This document shows positions 1 through 9,387 of a stretch of DNA of 64,000 nt, one piece after another (position 1 is the stretch's first letter; each line of letters starts with the position of its first letter). The stretch comes from Buttiauxella sp. A111 (GTDB lineage: Bacteria > Pseudomonadota > Gammaproteobacteria > Enterobacterales > Enterobacteriaceae), in NCBI RefSeq assembly GCF_014189855.1, contig NZ_BJFN01000003.1, positions 579,282 to 643,281 on the forward strand. The letters run 5' to 3'. Under the pieces are notes generated by a model. It saw nothing but the letters and a program-made list of their open reading frames with translations, did no database searches and was not told the origin of the DNA. The position numbers were made by a program, and so were the translations under genes.

Positions 1-181
1 CGCCGATGATGGCTCGATTAAACGTCTGAAATTTGCCGATACGCTGCGCGACCAAAACGAAGATATTGACCGTGAAGATTTCGGTGGGCGTTTTGATGCC
101 GATTTTATTCTGATGACTGGCGAGTTAGCAGCGTTGATTAAAAACCTGGTTGAAGCGTTAGGTGGCGAAGCGCAACGCTAA
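1..181 (+). CDS. rdgC: RdgC, recombination-associated protein (3' end only)
   Basis: The window opens inside a gene read from base 2 in frame, giving 59 residues and a TAA stop at 179-181. The tail ([18 protein letters not shown] ... [22 protein letters not shown]) is that of RdgC, a ring-shaped dimeric DNA-binding protein that limits RecA filament access to DNA. Only the C-terminal fifth is present, so nothing can be said about its start or promoter. In E. coli rdgC lies next to ppnP in the same convergent arrangement seen here, which supports the call. Confidence 0.9.
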   Translation, partial: ADDGSIKRLKFADTLRDQNEDIDREDFGGRFDADFILMTGELAALIKNLVEALGGEAQR

Positions 182-210
182 ATCATCTCCCTGCCAGGGG
201 AAAAGAGATT

Positions 211-335
211 TACCCTAAATAATTCGAGTTGCAGCAAGGCGACAAGGCCGTAAGTCCCCAGGAACATAGATAACTATGTGACTGGGGCGCACGGGTGCAG
301 TCAACGCAACTGCAGCTTGAAGTATGACGGGTAAA
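211..335. repeat. ERIC-like element, copy 1
   Basis: About 125 bp with imperfect inverted ends (taccctaaat / gacgggtaaat) and a central hairpin core containing gtccccaggaaca and gtgactggggcgcac, the hallmark of enterobacterial repetitive intergenic consensus (ERIC/IRU) elements. It fills the space between the convergent rdgC and ppnP genes, and its right end touches the ppnP stop codon. Matching copies lie at 31844-32042 and 46932-47058. Confidence 0.85.
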
Positions 336-629
336 TTATTTGTCAGCCAAATAACGGCAAAGATAAGACGTTGGTTCGGCAACTTGTAAATGGAATTCAC
401 TGTGTCCAGGAACATGGAACACGGTGCCCGCAGCATAGGTTTTCCACTCGGTTTCACCCGGCAGCAAAACGTGTAATGCCCCACTAACCACTGTCATTTC
501 TTCTGGTTGGGCAGTACTGAAAGCATATTCACCTTCAACCATTACCCCAACACTCGCGCGGCCAGTGCTGCTGCTGGTAAACCCAATAGATTTCACTTTA
601 CCGGAAAAGTACTCATTACTTTGAAGCAT
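336..629 (-). CDS. ppnP: Pyrimidine/purine nucleoside phosphorylase PpnP
   Basis: 97 residues starting [17 protein letters not shown], a single cupin fold (YaiE/DUF1255 family) that phosphorolyses several purine and pyrimidine nucleosides in the cytoplasm. The start is placed at the MLQSNEYF methionine, as in the family; an upstream in-frame extension has no similarity. Most homologues end at LCRYL, whereas this one carries three extra residues (ADK) before a stop that abuts the ERIC element at 211-335, so repeat insertion may have replaced the native stop. It lies downstream of aroM on the same strand, with 80 bp between. Confidence 0.92.
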   Translation of the reverse strand: MLQSNEYFSGKVKSIGFTSSSTGRASVGVMVEGEYAFSTAQPEEMTVVSGALHVLLPGETEWKTYAAGTVFHVPGHSEFHLQVAEPTSYLCRYLADK

Positions 630-709
630 GACCTGGCCCTTTTTAAAATAGTTGAAAAAACAATATAGAGGGGAACGGAAGAACCTGTCACGCAAATTAT
701 TGCCCGCCG

Positions 710-1387
710 TTACGCGAGTAATTCTGACGCTAAGCGAGCAATCAGCACGTTCGATAATAATACTGGGACATCTAACGATTTTTGCAACAAATCGCGGTGT
801 TTTTGGTGAAAGCCAAGACAGTCAAGAAGCAATACACCTGCACCGTCCTTAACCAGTTTTTCCCCAGCCTCGATTAAATCCTGCTCGGTTCCGTGAATCG
901 GATTCGCCAGCTCGTACAAGGGTTCGCATTGCAATAGCTGCCATTTCTTATGCTGAAATTTCAACATTTCAGGGACGGGGATAATGATACCCACCTGATG
1001 CCCATCGACAATTGAAGCCACCAGCGGCGGGATAATGCGCTCCGGCTCCAGCAAAATACCTTTACGCACGGTAAGGTTAGAAAAACGGTGCGAGCACATC
1101 AGCAAAATGACATCGAAACCCTGGTTATCCAGCACTTCAATCACATCCTGCAAGGCGCGTTCCACCTTTTGTTTTCCTAAATCAACTAAAACGTTCCCCG
1201 ACAGAAGCGTCATGAGTGGTTCTTCGCCAGGGGAGAGGGCATATTCCGTCATCACTTCTTCATGTGATAGGTTACCCAACAGACTGAATAGTTTGATTTT
1301 TTCTTCAGAGACATGGTCTGTGAGTAGCGGCAGCATTTCACTGACCGGGACAACACCGATGGTAATAATTGCCAATGTTTGTTTCAT
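710..1387 (-). CDS. aroM: AroM family protein
   Basis: 225 residues, the usual length for AroM, with the conserved end [38 protein letters not shown]. AroM is a cytoplasmic protein of unknown activity that belongs to the TyrR-linked aroL-yaiA-aroM group of E. coli. Here a gap of about 280 bp separates it from yaiA, longer than in E. coli; that gap contains no convincing gene, only A+T-rich sequence and a small ggcat/atgcc hairpin near 1650-1661. Family assignment is firm, function is not known. Confidence 0.92.
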   Translation of the reverse strand: MKQTLAIITIGVVPVSEMLPLLTDHVSEEKIKLFSLLGNLSHEEVMTEYALSPGEEPLMTLLSGNVLVDLGKQKVERALQDVIEVLDNQGFDVILLMCSHRFSNLTVRKGILLEPERIIPPLVASIVDGHQVGIIIPVPEMLKFQHKKWQLLQCEPLYELANPIHGTEQDLIEAGEKLVKDGAGVLLLDCLGFHQKHRDLLQKSLDVPVLLSNVLIARLASELLA

Positions 1388-1667
1388 GCTTCGTTCCGCC
1401 CTTGTCCCATATCAGCCCCTCACTGCTGCGCTGGTACCTTTCCTGTGAATGATACTCTGCTGAAGGTCGATTAATAATTAAGCACAAAGCGTAGCAGCAT
1501 AATTGCAGAGCACCTGTCGCAATGTTCAACGAAACGTCAATGACATTAATACAACTTCACGATAATGAATTATTAACAAATGAATAAAGTGAAAGATGTG
1601 ATTAATCACCAGATCAATGAATTAACTTTAAAGATGAGGGGACGATTATGGCATCCATGCCGGGATC

Positions 1668-1859
1668 TTACGTTTTTTGCGGATCTTCGTAGCGCAGCTT
1701 TGCATCACGCGCTTCTTGTTCGGTCTCGTGCTCACTGATCAGCGTATCAGGATGGGGATGGTCAGCACGAAGTTGATACCAGGTCACCGTTTGGTCCGTG
1801 ACCCCTTTTTCAACAGCAACAATACGCGCTTCCCGAGGATATGGAGGATTGCTCGCCAT
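1668..1859 (-). CDS. yaiA: YaiA family protein
   Basis: 63 residues beginning [14 protein letters not shown] and containing [15 protein letters not shown], close along its length to E. coli YaiA (also 63 residues), a small protein of unknown function. The ATG at 1859 is chosen over the GTG one codon upstream because it gives the family length; an AAGGA Shine-Dalgarno precedes both. It is the second gene after aroL on the same strand, with 44 bp between, so the two are probably cotranscribed. Confidence 0.9.
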   Translation of the reverse strand: MASNPPYPREARIVAVEKGVTDQTVTWYQLRADHPHPDTLISEHETEQEARDAKLRYEDPQKT

Positions 1860-1903
1860 CACACTTCCTTTGGAGATGAATGAGCATTAAGTATAGACAA
1901 CAA

Positions 1904-2428
1904 TCAGCAGGCCCGAGCCGTATTCAGTACCGCCAGAACCGCTTCAACGATTTCTGCCGGAGGACGCGTGGCATCTACAACATGGTGCGCAGCCTGGTTA
2001 TAGAGCGCTTCACGTGCGGCGAGTACCTCAACGATTTCATCCGTAATAGGTCTGCCCGTAAGCGTAGGACGCTGGCCTTCTTCAGGGAAAGCTTCTAAAC
2101 GGGATGCCAGGATTTGCGCCGGTGCTCGCAAATAGATAACCACTCCGTTCTCACGCATAAACTGACGATTACTGTCGGCCAGAACCATACCACCACCCGT
2201 GGCAATAACCGTTCCAGGTGCCGTAACGCTTTGCAGCGCCATGGATTCACGACGGCGAAAACCTTCCCAGCCCTCTTGTGCCACGATATCAGCGACGCTC
2301 ATTTTAGTGCTGGTTAAAAGGTAGTGGTCGGTATCAACAAAGTTACAGCCCAATGCCTGCGCTAGTGCAACACCCACGGTTGTTTTGCCACAACCTCGTG
2401 CGCCGACTAAATAAATAGGTTGAGTCAT
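1904..2428 (-). CDS. aroL: Shikimate kinase II
   Basis: 174 residues. The P-loop [11 protein letters not shown] is at about residues 8-18, followed by the shikimate-binding DTDHYL and the ATGGGMV and RPTLTGRP lid segments typical of shikimate kinases. It phosphorylates shikimate to shikimate-3-phosphate in the chorismate pathway. Gene order with yaiA and aroM identifies it as AroL rather than AroK. In E. coli aroL is repressed by TyrR; the upstream sequence here holds an inverted repeat (gtaacg/cgttac, about 2472-2487) but no clean TyrR box could be read by eye. Confidence 0.95.
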   Translation of the reverse strand: MTQPIYLVGARGCGKTTVGVALAQALGCNFVDTDHYLLTSTKMSVADIVAQEGWEGFRRRESMALQSVTAPGTVIATGGGMVLADSNRQFMRENGVVIYLRAPAQILASRLEAFPEEGQRPTLTGRPITDEIVEVLAAREALYNQAAHHVVDATRPPAEIVEAVLAVLNTARAC

Positions 2429-2538
2429 CAGTGGCTAATCCTCAGCAGTCCGCCAGAGTGGGTAAAAATCTGTAACGATTTTCGTTACGCGAAACATAAT
2501 ATCAGCAAGCTAGTACGCGGAATAGATTTACATTATTT

Positions 2539-3000
2539 TTAGGCGCTTTTTGAACGACTGGCGACGAGCAACCATTTTTCCAGTTCATTGGCAAACAGCT
2601 GACGGTCGCGCTGGCTAAGGCTATCTGGCCCGCCAGTTTGTACACCACTGGCTCTTAATGTGTCCATAAAATCGCGCATGGTCAGGCGTTCCCGGATGGT
2701 GGCAGGGGTGTACAACTCACCCCGAGGATTCAAGGCAATCGCGCCCTTTTCCAGCACGTCGGCGGCCAGAGGAATATCTGCGGTCACCACTAAATCCCCC
2801 TTTTCACAACGGCGCACAATTTCGTTGTCTGCTACATCAAAACCCGTTGCTACCTGCAAGGTACGAATAAAGCGCGATGGCGGGACTTTCAGCCCCTGGT
2901 TAGCAACCAGTGTCACCATAATTTGAGCGCGCTCCGCTGCGCGAAACAACACTTCTTTAATCACTTTTGGACACGCATCAGCATCCACCCAGATTTGCAT
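2539..3000 (-). CDS. yaiI: UPF0178 / DUF188 family protein YaiI
   Basis: 153 residues beginning [24 protein letters not shown], the signature of the YaiI/YqxD (DUF188) family of PIN-like small proteins. The acidic D6-D8 cluster fits the proposed nuclease-like fold, but no activity is established. It is divergent from proC and upstream of aroL on the same strand, as in E. coli. Confidence 0.92.
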   Translation of the reverse strand: MQIWVDADACPKVIKEVLFRAAERAQIMVTLVANQGLKVPPSRFIRTLQVATGFDVADNEIVRRCEKGDLVVTADIPLAADVLEKGAIALNPRGELYTPATIRERLTMRDFMDTLRASGVQTGGPDSLSQRDRQLFANELEKWLLVASRSKSA

Positions 3001-3172
3001 GACAACTCCTGATTGTCGGGGCTAATGGGGGCGATCTTGCCGTGCTTTTCCAGAATCGCAAACTTTATCTTTCACGGCTACGAAGGAAGGCTGTTTTGCT
3101 TTAGCGTAGCGCGAGTATCAGAATGCACGTTAAGCTATGCTCATCACACAACTCAAAAGATGGAGTGAGACT

Positions 3173-3982
3173 ATGGATAAGAAGATTGGTTTTATTGGTT
3201 GCGGCAACATGGGAACAGCCATCCTTGGTGGTCTGATAGCCAGTGGACAGGTACTTCCAGGTAATATCTGGGTCTATACCCCTTCACCCGATAAAGTTCA
3301 AGCCTTGCACGAGCAATACGGTGTTAACGCAGCAGAAAGTGCGCAGGACGTGGCACAAATTGCGGATATCGTATTTGGCGCTGTGAAACCGAATGTCATG
3401 TTAAAAGTGCTCAGTGAAGTCAGTTCCAGCTTGAATAAAGACTCGGTGGTGATCTCCATTGCTGCGGGTATTACGCTGGATTCTCTGGCTAAAGCGCTCG
3501 GCCACGATCGCAAAATCATTCGCGCAATGCCAAATACCCCTGCGTTAGTCAATGCTGGCATGACGTCCATCACGCCAAATGCGCTGGCCACTCCCGAAGA
3601 CATTGCAGATGCGGTTAACATTTTCCGCAGCTTTGGGCTTGCCGAAGTGGTCTCTGAATCCATGATTCATCCCGTTGTGGGAGTTAGCGGTTCAGCGCCT
3701 GCTTATGTGTTTATGTTTATCGAAGCCATGGCTGATGCAGCTGTTCTGGGCGGTATGCCGCGCAAACAGGCATATCAATTTGCTGCACAAGCCGTCATGG
3801 GCTCAGCCAAAATGGTACTGGAAACCGGCAAACACCCAGGTGAGCTGAAAGATATGGTGTGTTCGCCAGGCGGTACGACTATTGAAGCGGTGAAAGTTCT
3901 GGAAGAGAAAGGATTCAGAGCCGCAGTGATGGAAGCCATGGTGAAATGTATGGCGAAGTCCGAGCACTTAGGTAAATCATAA
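3173..3982 (+). CDS. proC: Pyrroline-5-carboxylate reductase
   Basis: 269 residues starting MDKKIGFIGCGNMGTAILGG, with the N-terminal Rossmann GxGxxG for NAD(P)H and the C-terminal PGGTTIEAVKVLEEKGFRAAV signature of ProC. It makes the last step of proline synthesis, reducing pyrroline-5-carboxylate to proline. The start at 3173 gives the exact E. coli length; a 12-residue upstream extension is not conserved. proA and proB lie about 23 kb away at 26218-28585, so the whole pathway is in this window. Confidence 0.97.
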   Translation: MDKKIGFIGCGNMGTAILGGLIASGQVLPGNIWVYTPSPDKVQALHEQYGVNAAESAQDVAQIADIVFGAVKPNVMLKVLSEVSSSLNKDSVVISIAAGITLDSLAKALGHDRKIIRAMPNTPALVNAGMTSITPNALATPEDIADAVNIFRSFGLAEVVSESMIHPVVGVSGSAPAYVFMFIEAMADAAVLGGMPRKQAYQFAAQAVMGSAKMVLETGKHPGELKDMVCSPGGTTIEAVKVLEEKGFRAAVMEAMVKCMAKSEHLGKS

Positions 3983-3990
3983 TTTTGTTC

Positions 3991-4018
3991 CCCTCTCCTG
4001 TTTGCAGGAGAGGGTTTT
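3991..4018. terminator. Bidirectional rho-independent terminator between proC and dgcC
   Basis: Perfect 10-bp arms ccctctcctg / caggagaggg around a tttg loop, followed by TTTT on the proC strand. The dgcC stop codon overlaps its right edge, so it may serve both convergent genes. The arm sequence resembles the palindromes at 34247-34267 and 43515-43597. Confidence 0.8.
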
Positions 4019-5129
4019 AAGCGGCGATATCAGCCACTTCTGTACGGCTGCGCCCAAGTTTTTTCGCTTTATACAACGCCACATCAGCCGCTTTTAACCA
4101 TTCGCGATAGCTCACCATATTGTGATCAAATTCCGCCACACCAACACTGATACGCAGTGAGAAATGCGGTGCATGAGGTAAACGGAACTCATCAAGATAG
4201 TCTCGTACACGAGCCATTGCCTGTATCGCACTCTCTTGCGACGTGCCGGACATGATCACACCAAATTCGTCACCACCGAAGCGCCCCACTACATCTGTAA
4301 TACGCAATGTGAGCTGCAAATGTTCGGTGATGGCCAGAATAGCTTCATCTCCAACATCATGGCCAAATGAATCATTAATCGACTTAAAGTGGTCGATATC
4401 AATCAAAAGCAAGGTTGCATTTCGCTGGTAGCGTTGGCAGTTATCATATTCCCCGTGCAGCAGATGTTCCCAGTGACGGCGGTTATATACCCCCGTCATG
4501 CCATCGCGTGTGCTCAATTGCATAAAGCGACGTTTATGCTCGGACAGTTTTAGTGCAGTACGGTAACTGACCAGTCCAAAGTAAGTGGGATAAATCAATA
4601 AAAACGGTAAGCAAACCCATACCTGAGAAGGCATGGTCTGTAGATTCAGCGGGATAAGAAACAGGCCAAGCGTCAACAGGCAGCTCAGCACAATAAAACC
4701 TAAGCCGTTAAAGAACAATTTCAGCCCGCCACAACCGACATTGTTCATGCATATCATCGCAAGTATTAATGCTGAGGGAAGCGCATTCAAACCCATTACC
4801 CCAATCCAAACGCCGCCCATCAAAGAATCAATCATTAAATTACGGATTTCTGCCTGAGCAGGGTCTGGCGCATGATCGGCTGTTTGCCATGCTAAATGCG
4901 GCCAGATAAAACCGTTGGCAACCAGGAGTAACCACCACCATCCTGATATCGGCTGCATAACCAGCACTGAAGCGACACAGAAAAAGCCCGTCCCTAACCC
5001 AATAGTTCTCGGTATATAAATGCGACGGGCAAATCGCCGTCCTGAGCGATGCCGGTCTTCATCGAGGTAAGTCGAGCTATCCATAAATCCCCCAGGAAGC
5101 CATTTACCAGAGTTATGATCATCATTCAT
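4017..5129 (-). CDS. dgcC: Diguanylate cyclase DgcC (AdrA)
   Basis: 370 residues. The N-terminal half has about six hydrophobic segments (MASE2-type membrane domain, roughly residues 40-190); the C-terminal GGDEF domain shows RDGMTGVYNRRHWE, the active-site GGDEF at about 285-289 and an inhibitory RxxD (RITD) five residues before it. It makes cyclic-di-GMP; in E. coli and Salmonella it is switched on by CsgD and activates cellulose synthesis. The start MNDDHNS at 5129 matches the N terminus of E. coli DgcC, but the next methionine (5084) has a better GGGGGA ribosome site, so the true start is uncertain. Position between proC and psiF is conserved. Confidence 0.93.
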   Translation of the reverse strand: MNDDHNSGKWLPGGFMDSSTYLDEDRHRSGRRFARRIYIPRTIGLGTGFFCVASVLVMQPISGWWWLLLVANGFIWPHLAWQTADHAPDPAQAEIRNLMIDSLMGGVWIGVMGLNALPSALILAMICMNNVGCGGLKLFFNGLGFIVLSCLLTLGLFLIPLNLQTMPSQVWVCLPFLLIYPTYFGLVSYRTALKLSEHKRRFMQLSTRDGMTGVYNRRHWEHLLHGEYDNCQRYQRNATLLLIDIDHFKSINDSFGHDVGDEAILAITEHLQLTLRITDVVGRFGGDEFGVIMSGTSQESAIQAMARVRDYLDEFRLPHAPHFSLRISVGVAEFDHNMVSYREWLKAADVALYKAKKLGRSRTEVADIAA

Positions 5130-5234
5130 GATATTTAGGAATATTCTGAAACATTTGCCGTAATTATAGAAAGCGTACTTTGGGGGAAAGTATGATTTTT
5201 CGGGTGAGTCAGCGAAGCGACTCACCCATTTAGC

Positions 5235-5552
5235 TTACTGAGGCTGTTTTTTCAGGCAATTACTCATGAAGGTTTTACGCGCATCACCGGATAATGTTTG
5301 TTTCCCGGCTTCAGCATTACACTCTTTCATTTTCTGCTGTTGCGGAGTCAGGCTTTTATCTGCGGGGGCTGACTCTCTATTTTTCAAGCAATTACTCATA
5401 TAGGTTTTACGTTCATCCCCTTTAAGGGTTTTCGCGGTAGCTTGTTGATTACACGTCGTCATACGCTGTTGCTGCGGCGTCTGCACTTTGTCTGCTGCCA
5501 CCGCAGAACCCATAACACTGACCAATAAAGCCATCATTAATACTGTTTTCAT
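5235..5552 (-). CDS. psiF: Phosphate starvation-inducible protein PsiF
   Basis: 105 residues with a signal peptide (MKTVLMMALLVSVMGSAVAA) and two copies of the PsiF repeat (TPQQQRMTTCNQQATAKTLKGD and TPQQQKMKECNAEAGKQTLSGD), each closing with a FMSNCLKK-type end, so four conserved cysteines. It is a small periplasmic protein of unknown role. In E. coli psiF lies directly behind phoA and shares its PhoB control. Here phoA is missing and psiF starts 234 bp from iraP. No clear Pho box was found in that gap. Confidence 0.93.
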   Translation of the reverse strand: MKTVLMMALLVSVMGSAVAADKVQTPQQQRMTTCNQQATAKTLKGDERKTYMSNCLKNRESAPADKSLTPQQQKMKECNAEAGKQTLSGDARKTFMSNCLKKQPQ

Positions 5553-5786
5553 AGCACTATCCCTTTTAATGGAGTGCTTTAATTTTGGTATGTTTATGGC
5601 GAAAAGGCGAACTGTCAGAGGGAGATATCCTGCCGCTTCGCTATTTATTGGAACCTTTTCAGAGGAGTAATGAGAATAAATAGATTATAGCTGAGATAAA
5701 AATGTATATGGCATAACATTAATTACCCTTACTAACTATTAAGAAGGGTAATAATAAAATGTAGTCCAAAATAATTATAAAAAAAT

Positions 5787-6047
5787 TTAAACGCAAGGGC
5801 GGTTCAGGAGCCTCGTTAAGTTTTTCTTCAAGAGGTGAGCGTCATGAGATGTAATCGTATCACTGGGTCTGACATTGGATAAAGCGTCTTCAATGCTGGT
5901 CGTTATTGCCTGTAATTGACTGCACTCCATTTTGTGGAGAATTGCGGTAACGACTATTTCAAGGGCTTCTATCTGTGCAACAAACTCTTTTGACTCTTCT
6001 TCTTTTTCGGCGAGTCTGGTCAGTAACTCAGAAATGAGATTTCTCAT
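5787..6047 (-). CDS. iraP: Anti-adaptor IraP (RpoS stabiliser)
   Basis: 86 residues from MRNLISELLTRLAEKEEESKEFVAQIEALEIVVTAIL, the coiled-coil-like N terminus of IraP, which binds the adaptor RssB and stops ClpXP degrading sigma-S during phosphate starvation. The start at 6047 gives the exact E. coli length; an in-frame extension upstream shows no similarity. The second half (NVRPSDTITSHDAHLLKKNLTRLLNRPCV) is more divergent. It is followed by psiF without phoA between them. The 253 bp upstream, toward mdtG, show no other gene. Confidence 0.88.
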   Translation of the reverse strand: MRNLISELLTRLAEKEEESKEFVAQIEALEIVVTAILHKMECSQLQAITTSIEDALSNVRPSDTITSHDAHLLKKNLTRLLNRPCV

Positions 6048-6300
6048 CTTAATTGCCCCAAAGGATTTGAAGCATGACGTTATCATTCTGGTTTCATGTT
6101 GCCTAGAGGGGATCACGACTATTTTTATATGTCTTAGCGAATTTGTGTCAGAGTGCAAAATATCTTCAGCCTGCTAACTTAAAAATAGCATCGCGAAGTT
6201 ATTTCAGATCTAAAATTAACAGCATACTTTATAGCTGATGTAATTTTGGTTAGTTTTTGCCCCTATTAAAAGGAGTAATATGCAGCACAAACATTAAAGA

Positions 6301-7521
6301 TTACGGCAGCATCTGATCTCGCATGGCATCTTGCTGCTTTTTACGCCGTAACATAATGGCCAACTGCCACACGTTAAGTAGGACGACCAACGCTGTAGCA
6401 ATGAACACCCAGCGATAACCCGCCACGGCTGACACGCCAGCACCGATTAAGGGGCCAATCACATTCCCCAGATACATAAACGATTGGTTATATCCAAAAA
6501 TTCGCCCGGTCACGTGGTCACTGGAATACTTCACGAGCATCGTTTGAACCGCTGGTAGCATTGCACCATCGGCAAAACCCAATAAAAAACGTAATACGGC
6601 CAGCTGCCCAGGTGAAGTCACCCACGACATAGCAAAAAATAATATTACCGAAAAAATCAGCGTCGCCATTAATACTCGGGCGGTACCTATTCTGTCACCC
6701 AACTTACCTAATCGTGGCGCTGAAATAAGGGCTGAGATCCCCGGAACCGCCGCTATAAAACCACTGATAAACGCAATATTGTTACTTTCTGGGGAAAGAT
6801 GTTTTATAAACAGAGCAAGTATTGGCCCCACCGAACCATTACAGAGCTGAATGACCATAGTGGTGACAAATAAACTGATCATCAATTTAGGATAAGGAAG
6901 AGAAGCAAACACCGCTTTGCCTGATAAACGATCGGCTTTACTTATTTTAGGCCGCGCACCTTCTTTTATCAGGAAGAGTGTCACTAAAAAACTGACCATT
7001 AATAACGCTGCTGTGACGTAAAAAACCACCCGCAATCCGAGGGTGTCTGCCATATATCCGCCCAGAAGTGGGCCGACAATAACCCCACTGATTTGTGCGG
7101 TTGAAAGTGTACTTAAAGCCCAGCCGCTGCGTTCCCGAGGGACTTGAGAGGCCACTAACGCCATCGCATTGGGAATATAGCCAGAGGTGAGCCCCATAAC
7201 AGCGCGTAGAATAAAGAGCTGCCAAACGTTAGTGGCAAACGCCTGTAATAAAATGGCGACCGCCATCCCGAGCGATGCCCTCAACAGCATCAATTTCCGG
7301 CCTTTCCTGTCGGCCAGGCTACCCCACATTGGCGAGACAATAGCAGAAACCAGAAACGTCACACTGAAGGTCAGCCCAGACCACATTGACAATGCCTGAT
7401 GAGAAGTAACGCCGAGTTGTTCAACATAGAGCGGCAAAAACGGCAGAATTTGACTGATGGCTAATCCGGTAAAAAAGCACCCGAACCATACCGAGATTAA
7501 ATTGACCTTCCAGGATTCCAT
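6301..7521 (-). CDS. mdtG: MdtG-like MFS multidrug efflux transporter
   Basis: 406 residues with twelve predicted hydrophobic segments and the MFS motif GSLADRKGRKLMLLRASLGM after the second. Motifs PFLPLYVEQLGV, NAMALVASQVPRERSGWALSTLSTAQISG, GKLGDRIG and RFLLGFADGAMLPAVQTMLV follow MdtG (YceE), an inner-membrane drug:H+ antiporter. Similarity to E. coli MdtG looks moderate, so it may be a paralogue and the symbol is tentative. E. coli has nothing between iraP and ddlA, so this is an extra gene at that site. Two starts are possible (ATG 7521, GTG 7530); neither has a clear Shine-Dalgarno. Confidence 0.75.
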   Translation of the reverse strand: MESWKVNLISVWFGCFFTGLAISQILPFLPLYVEQLGVTSHQALSMWSGLTFSVTFLVSAIVSPMWGSLADRKGRKLMLLRASLGMAVAILLQAFATNVWQLFILRAVMGLTSGYIPNAMALVASQVPRERSGWALSTLSTAQISGVIVGPLLGGYMADTLGLRVVFYVTAALLMVSFLVTLFLIKEGARPKISKADRLSGKAVFASLPYPKLMISLFVTTMVIQLCNGSVGPILALFIKHLSPESNNIAFISGFIAAVPGISALISAPRLGKLGDRIGTARVLMATLIFSVILFFAMSWVTSPGQLAVLRFLLGFADGAMLPAVQTMLVKYSSDHVTGRIFGYNQSFMYLGNVIGPLIGAGVSAVAGYRWVFIATALVVLLNVWQLAIMLRRKKQQDAMRDQMLP

Positions 7522-7780
7522 ACCGTGCACGCTTTATAAGTGAAATAAATAAGCGGAATACTTTGAACCATATCATAAAATTTTAAATTAACGATATATG
7601 TCGTAGTCGCGCATCCCAAAATGAAATTGGCCAAACTAAAACCGCTGATATCCGCACATCATTGATTAAGGAATAATCATTATAGAAGTTGCGCGATTTT
7701 AAGCTGCAGGAAGCACATGAATCCTCGCAATGAGCGTGGTATGTTGTCCGCCTTTGTACAGTTTAAGGATGGGTTTAGGC

Positions 7781-8881
7781 ATGGCAAAACTGCGGGTGGG
7801 TATCGTGTTTGGTGGCAAGTCAGCAGAACACGAAGTGTCGCTGCAGTCGGCGAAAAATATTGTCGACGCCATAGATAAATCAAAGTTTGAAGTGGTGTTA
7901 CTGGGGATTGATAAACAGGGCCAGTGGCACGTCAATGATGCATCCAACTATCTGTTAAACGCAGAAAACCCGGCATTGATCGCCTTGAATCGCTCAGGGA
8001 CAAATGTCGCCGTGGTGCCAGGCCAAACAGAAAACCAGCTGATTGAATCCTCCTCCGCACAGTTTTTAGCGCCAGTAGATGTTATTTTCCCAATCGTTCA
8101 CGGCACGTTAGGCGAAGATGGCTCCCTGCAAGGGATGCTGCGCATGGCTAACTTACCGTTTGTCGGTTCCGGCGTGTTGGGTTCCGCCGTGAGTATGGAT
8201 AAAGACGTGACAAAACGCCTGCTGCGCGATGCCGGGCTGAATATCGCACCTTTTATTACCCTTACCCGTGCAAACCGTCACAACATCAGCTTTGCTGAAG
8301 TCGAAGCAAAACTGGGCGTACCATTGTTTATTAAGCCTGCCAACCAGGGCTCATCTGTTGGTGTTAGCAAAGTCAGCACCGCAGAGCAGTATGAAACGGC
8401 TGTGGCATTAGCCTTCGAGTTTGATCATAAAGTTGTGGTGGAAACTGGCATCAAAGGCCGTGAGATTGAATGTGCGGTTTTGGGTAATGATGCACCACAA
8501 GCGAGCACCTGCGGTGAAGTGGTCGTAAACAGTGATTTCTACTCTTACGACACCAAATATATCGATGATAAAGGTGCGCAAGTTGTGGTGCCTGCTGCGA
8601 TTACCGCTGATATCAACGATAAAATCCGTGAAATTGCAGTACGTGCGTATCAGACGCTGGAATGCAGTGGAATGGCGCGGGTGGATGTGTTCCTGACCGC
8701 TGATAATGAAGTTATTATCAATGAGATCAATACACTACCAGGCTTCACCAATATCAGCATGTATCCAAAACTCTGGCAGGCAAGCGGCTTAGATTATCAA
8801 ACACTGATTACCCGTTTGATTGAGCTGGCTCTTGAGCGCCACCAACAAGATAGCGCTCTGAAAAGTTCGATTACGGCTTAA
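7781..8881 (+). CDS. ddlA: D-alanine--D-alanine ligase A
   Basis: 366 residues starting [21 protein letters not shown], the ATP-grasp D-Ala-D-Ala ligase that supplies the dipeptide end of the peptidoglycan stem. Visible signatures are [14 protein letters not shown], the ATP-grasp loop [14 protein letters not shown] and the Mg-binding [17 protein letters not shown]. The ATG at 7781 is chosen from similarity to E. coli DdlA (starts MEKLRVG); an ATG four codons upstream is also possible since AAGGA lies at 7765-7769. It converges on yaiZ, with 3 bp between stops. Confidence 0.96.
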   Translation: MAKLRVGIVFGGKSAEHEVSLQSAKNIVDAIDKSKFEVVLLGIDKQGQWHVNDASNYLLNAENPALIALNRSGTNVAVVPGQTENQLIESSSAQFLAPVDVIFPIVHGTLGEDGSLQGMLRMANLPFVGSGVLGSAVSMDKDVTKRLLRDAGLNIAPFITLTRANRHNISFAEVEAKLGVPLFIKPANQGSSVGVSKVSTAEQYETAVALAFEFDHKVVVETGIKGREIECAVLGNDAPQASTCGEVVVNSDFYSYDTKYIDDKGAQVVVPAAITADINDKIREIAVRAYQTLECSGMARVDVFLTADNEVIINEINTLPGFTNISMYPKLWQASGLDYQTLITRLIELALERHQQDSALKSSITA

Positions 8882-8884
8882 GCC

Positions 8885-9115
8885 CTACTCTTTCGCCGCC
8901 GCCGGTTCTTCTGATTCCGGACGGCGGCGAATGATAAATCCCGCTACCCAGAAACAAATAATCCAGGTCACCAGCCCAACCGCATAGTTTTGCCAGCCTT
9001 CGGTTTTAAATCCCAGCAAGCCAATTACACCATTCAAAATAAAGATCAGGCCAATCGCTACGGCGTAATAGTGCCAGTCACGGCGCATTTTCAAAGACAA
9101 TGTTTTCGCAGACAT
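8885..9115 (-). CDS. yaiZ: DUF2754 family membrane protein YaiZ
   Basis: 76 residues with two hydrophobic segments (about 16-36 and 44-64) and the conserved RRDWHYYAVAIGLIFILNG of YaiZ, a small inner-membrane protein of unknown function. The start could instead be the methionine ten codons in (9088). It is tail-to-tail with ddlA and divergent from yaiY, as in E. coli. Confidence 0.87.
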   Translation of the reverse strand: MSAKTLSLKMRRDWHYYAVAIGLIFILNGVIGLLGFKTEGWQNYAVGLVTWIICFWVAGFIIRRRPESEEPAAAKE

Positions 9116-9387
9116 GGTGCAATCCGTCAGGGCTAAAAAGAATACTTATTGTGGCATAGCGCGCGACGTTAAACCCCACGTTAATGCGAGACAAACAGGA
9201 TAATGTTACGGAAATTTCACCTAAGTTACGAATATGTGATCTCAGACATATATTCACAAACCAGGACTATTCTGCCCCAATAATTACCAACAATCTGATA
9301 TTGACAAACAGTATGACCTGCCAAACTCAACGCAATTGAAGTATCAGGCAGATGCCTGGACCGTTTTACTGTTTCATGGGGGGCGTG

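Noticed and set aside
2460..2535. TyrR boxes upstream of aroL
   Set aside because: The gtaacg/cgttac inverted repeat has the wrong spacing for TGTAAA-N6-TTTACA; regulation is likely by homology but not shown here.
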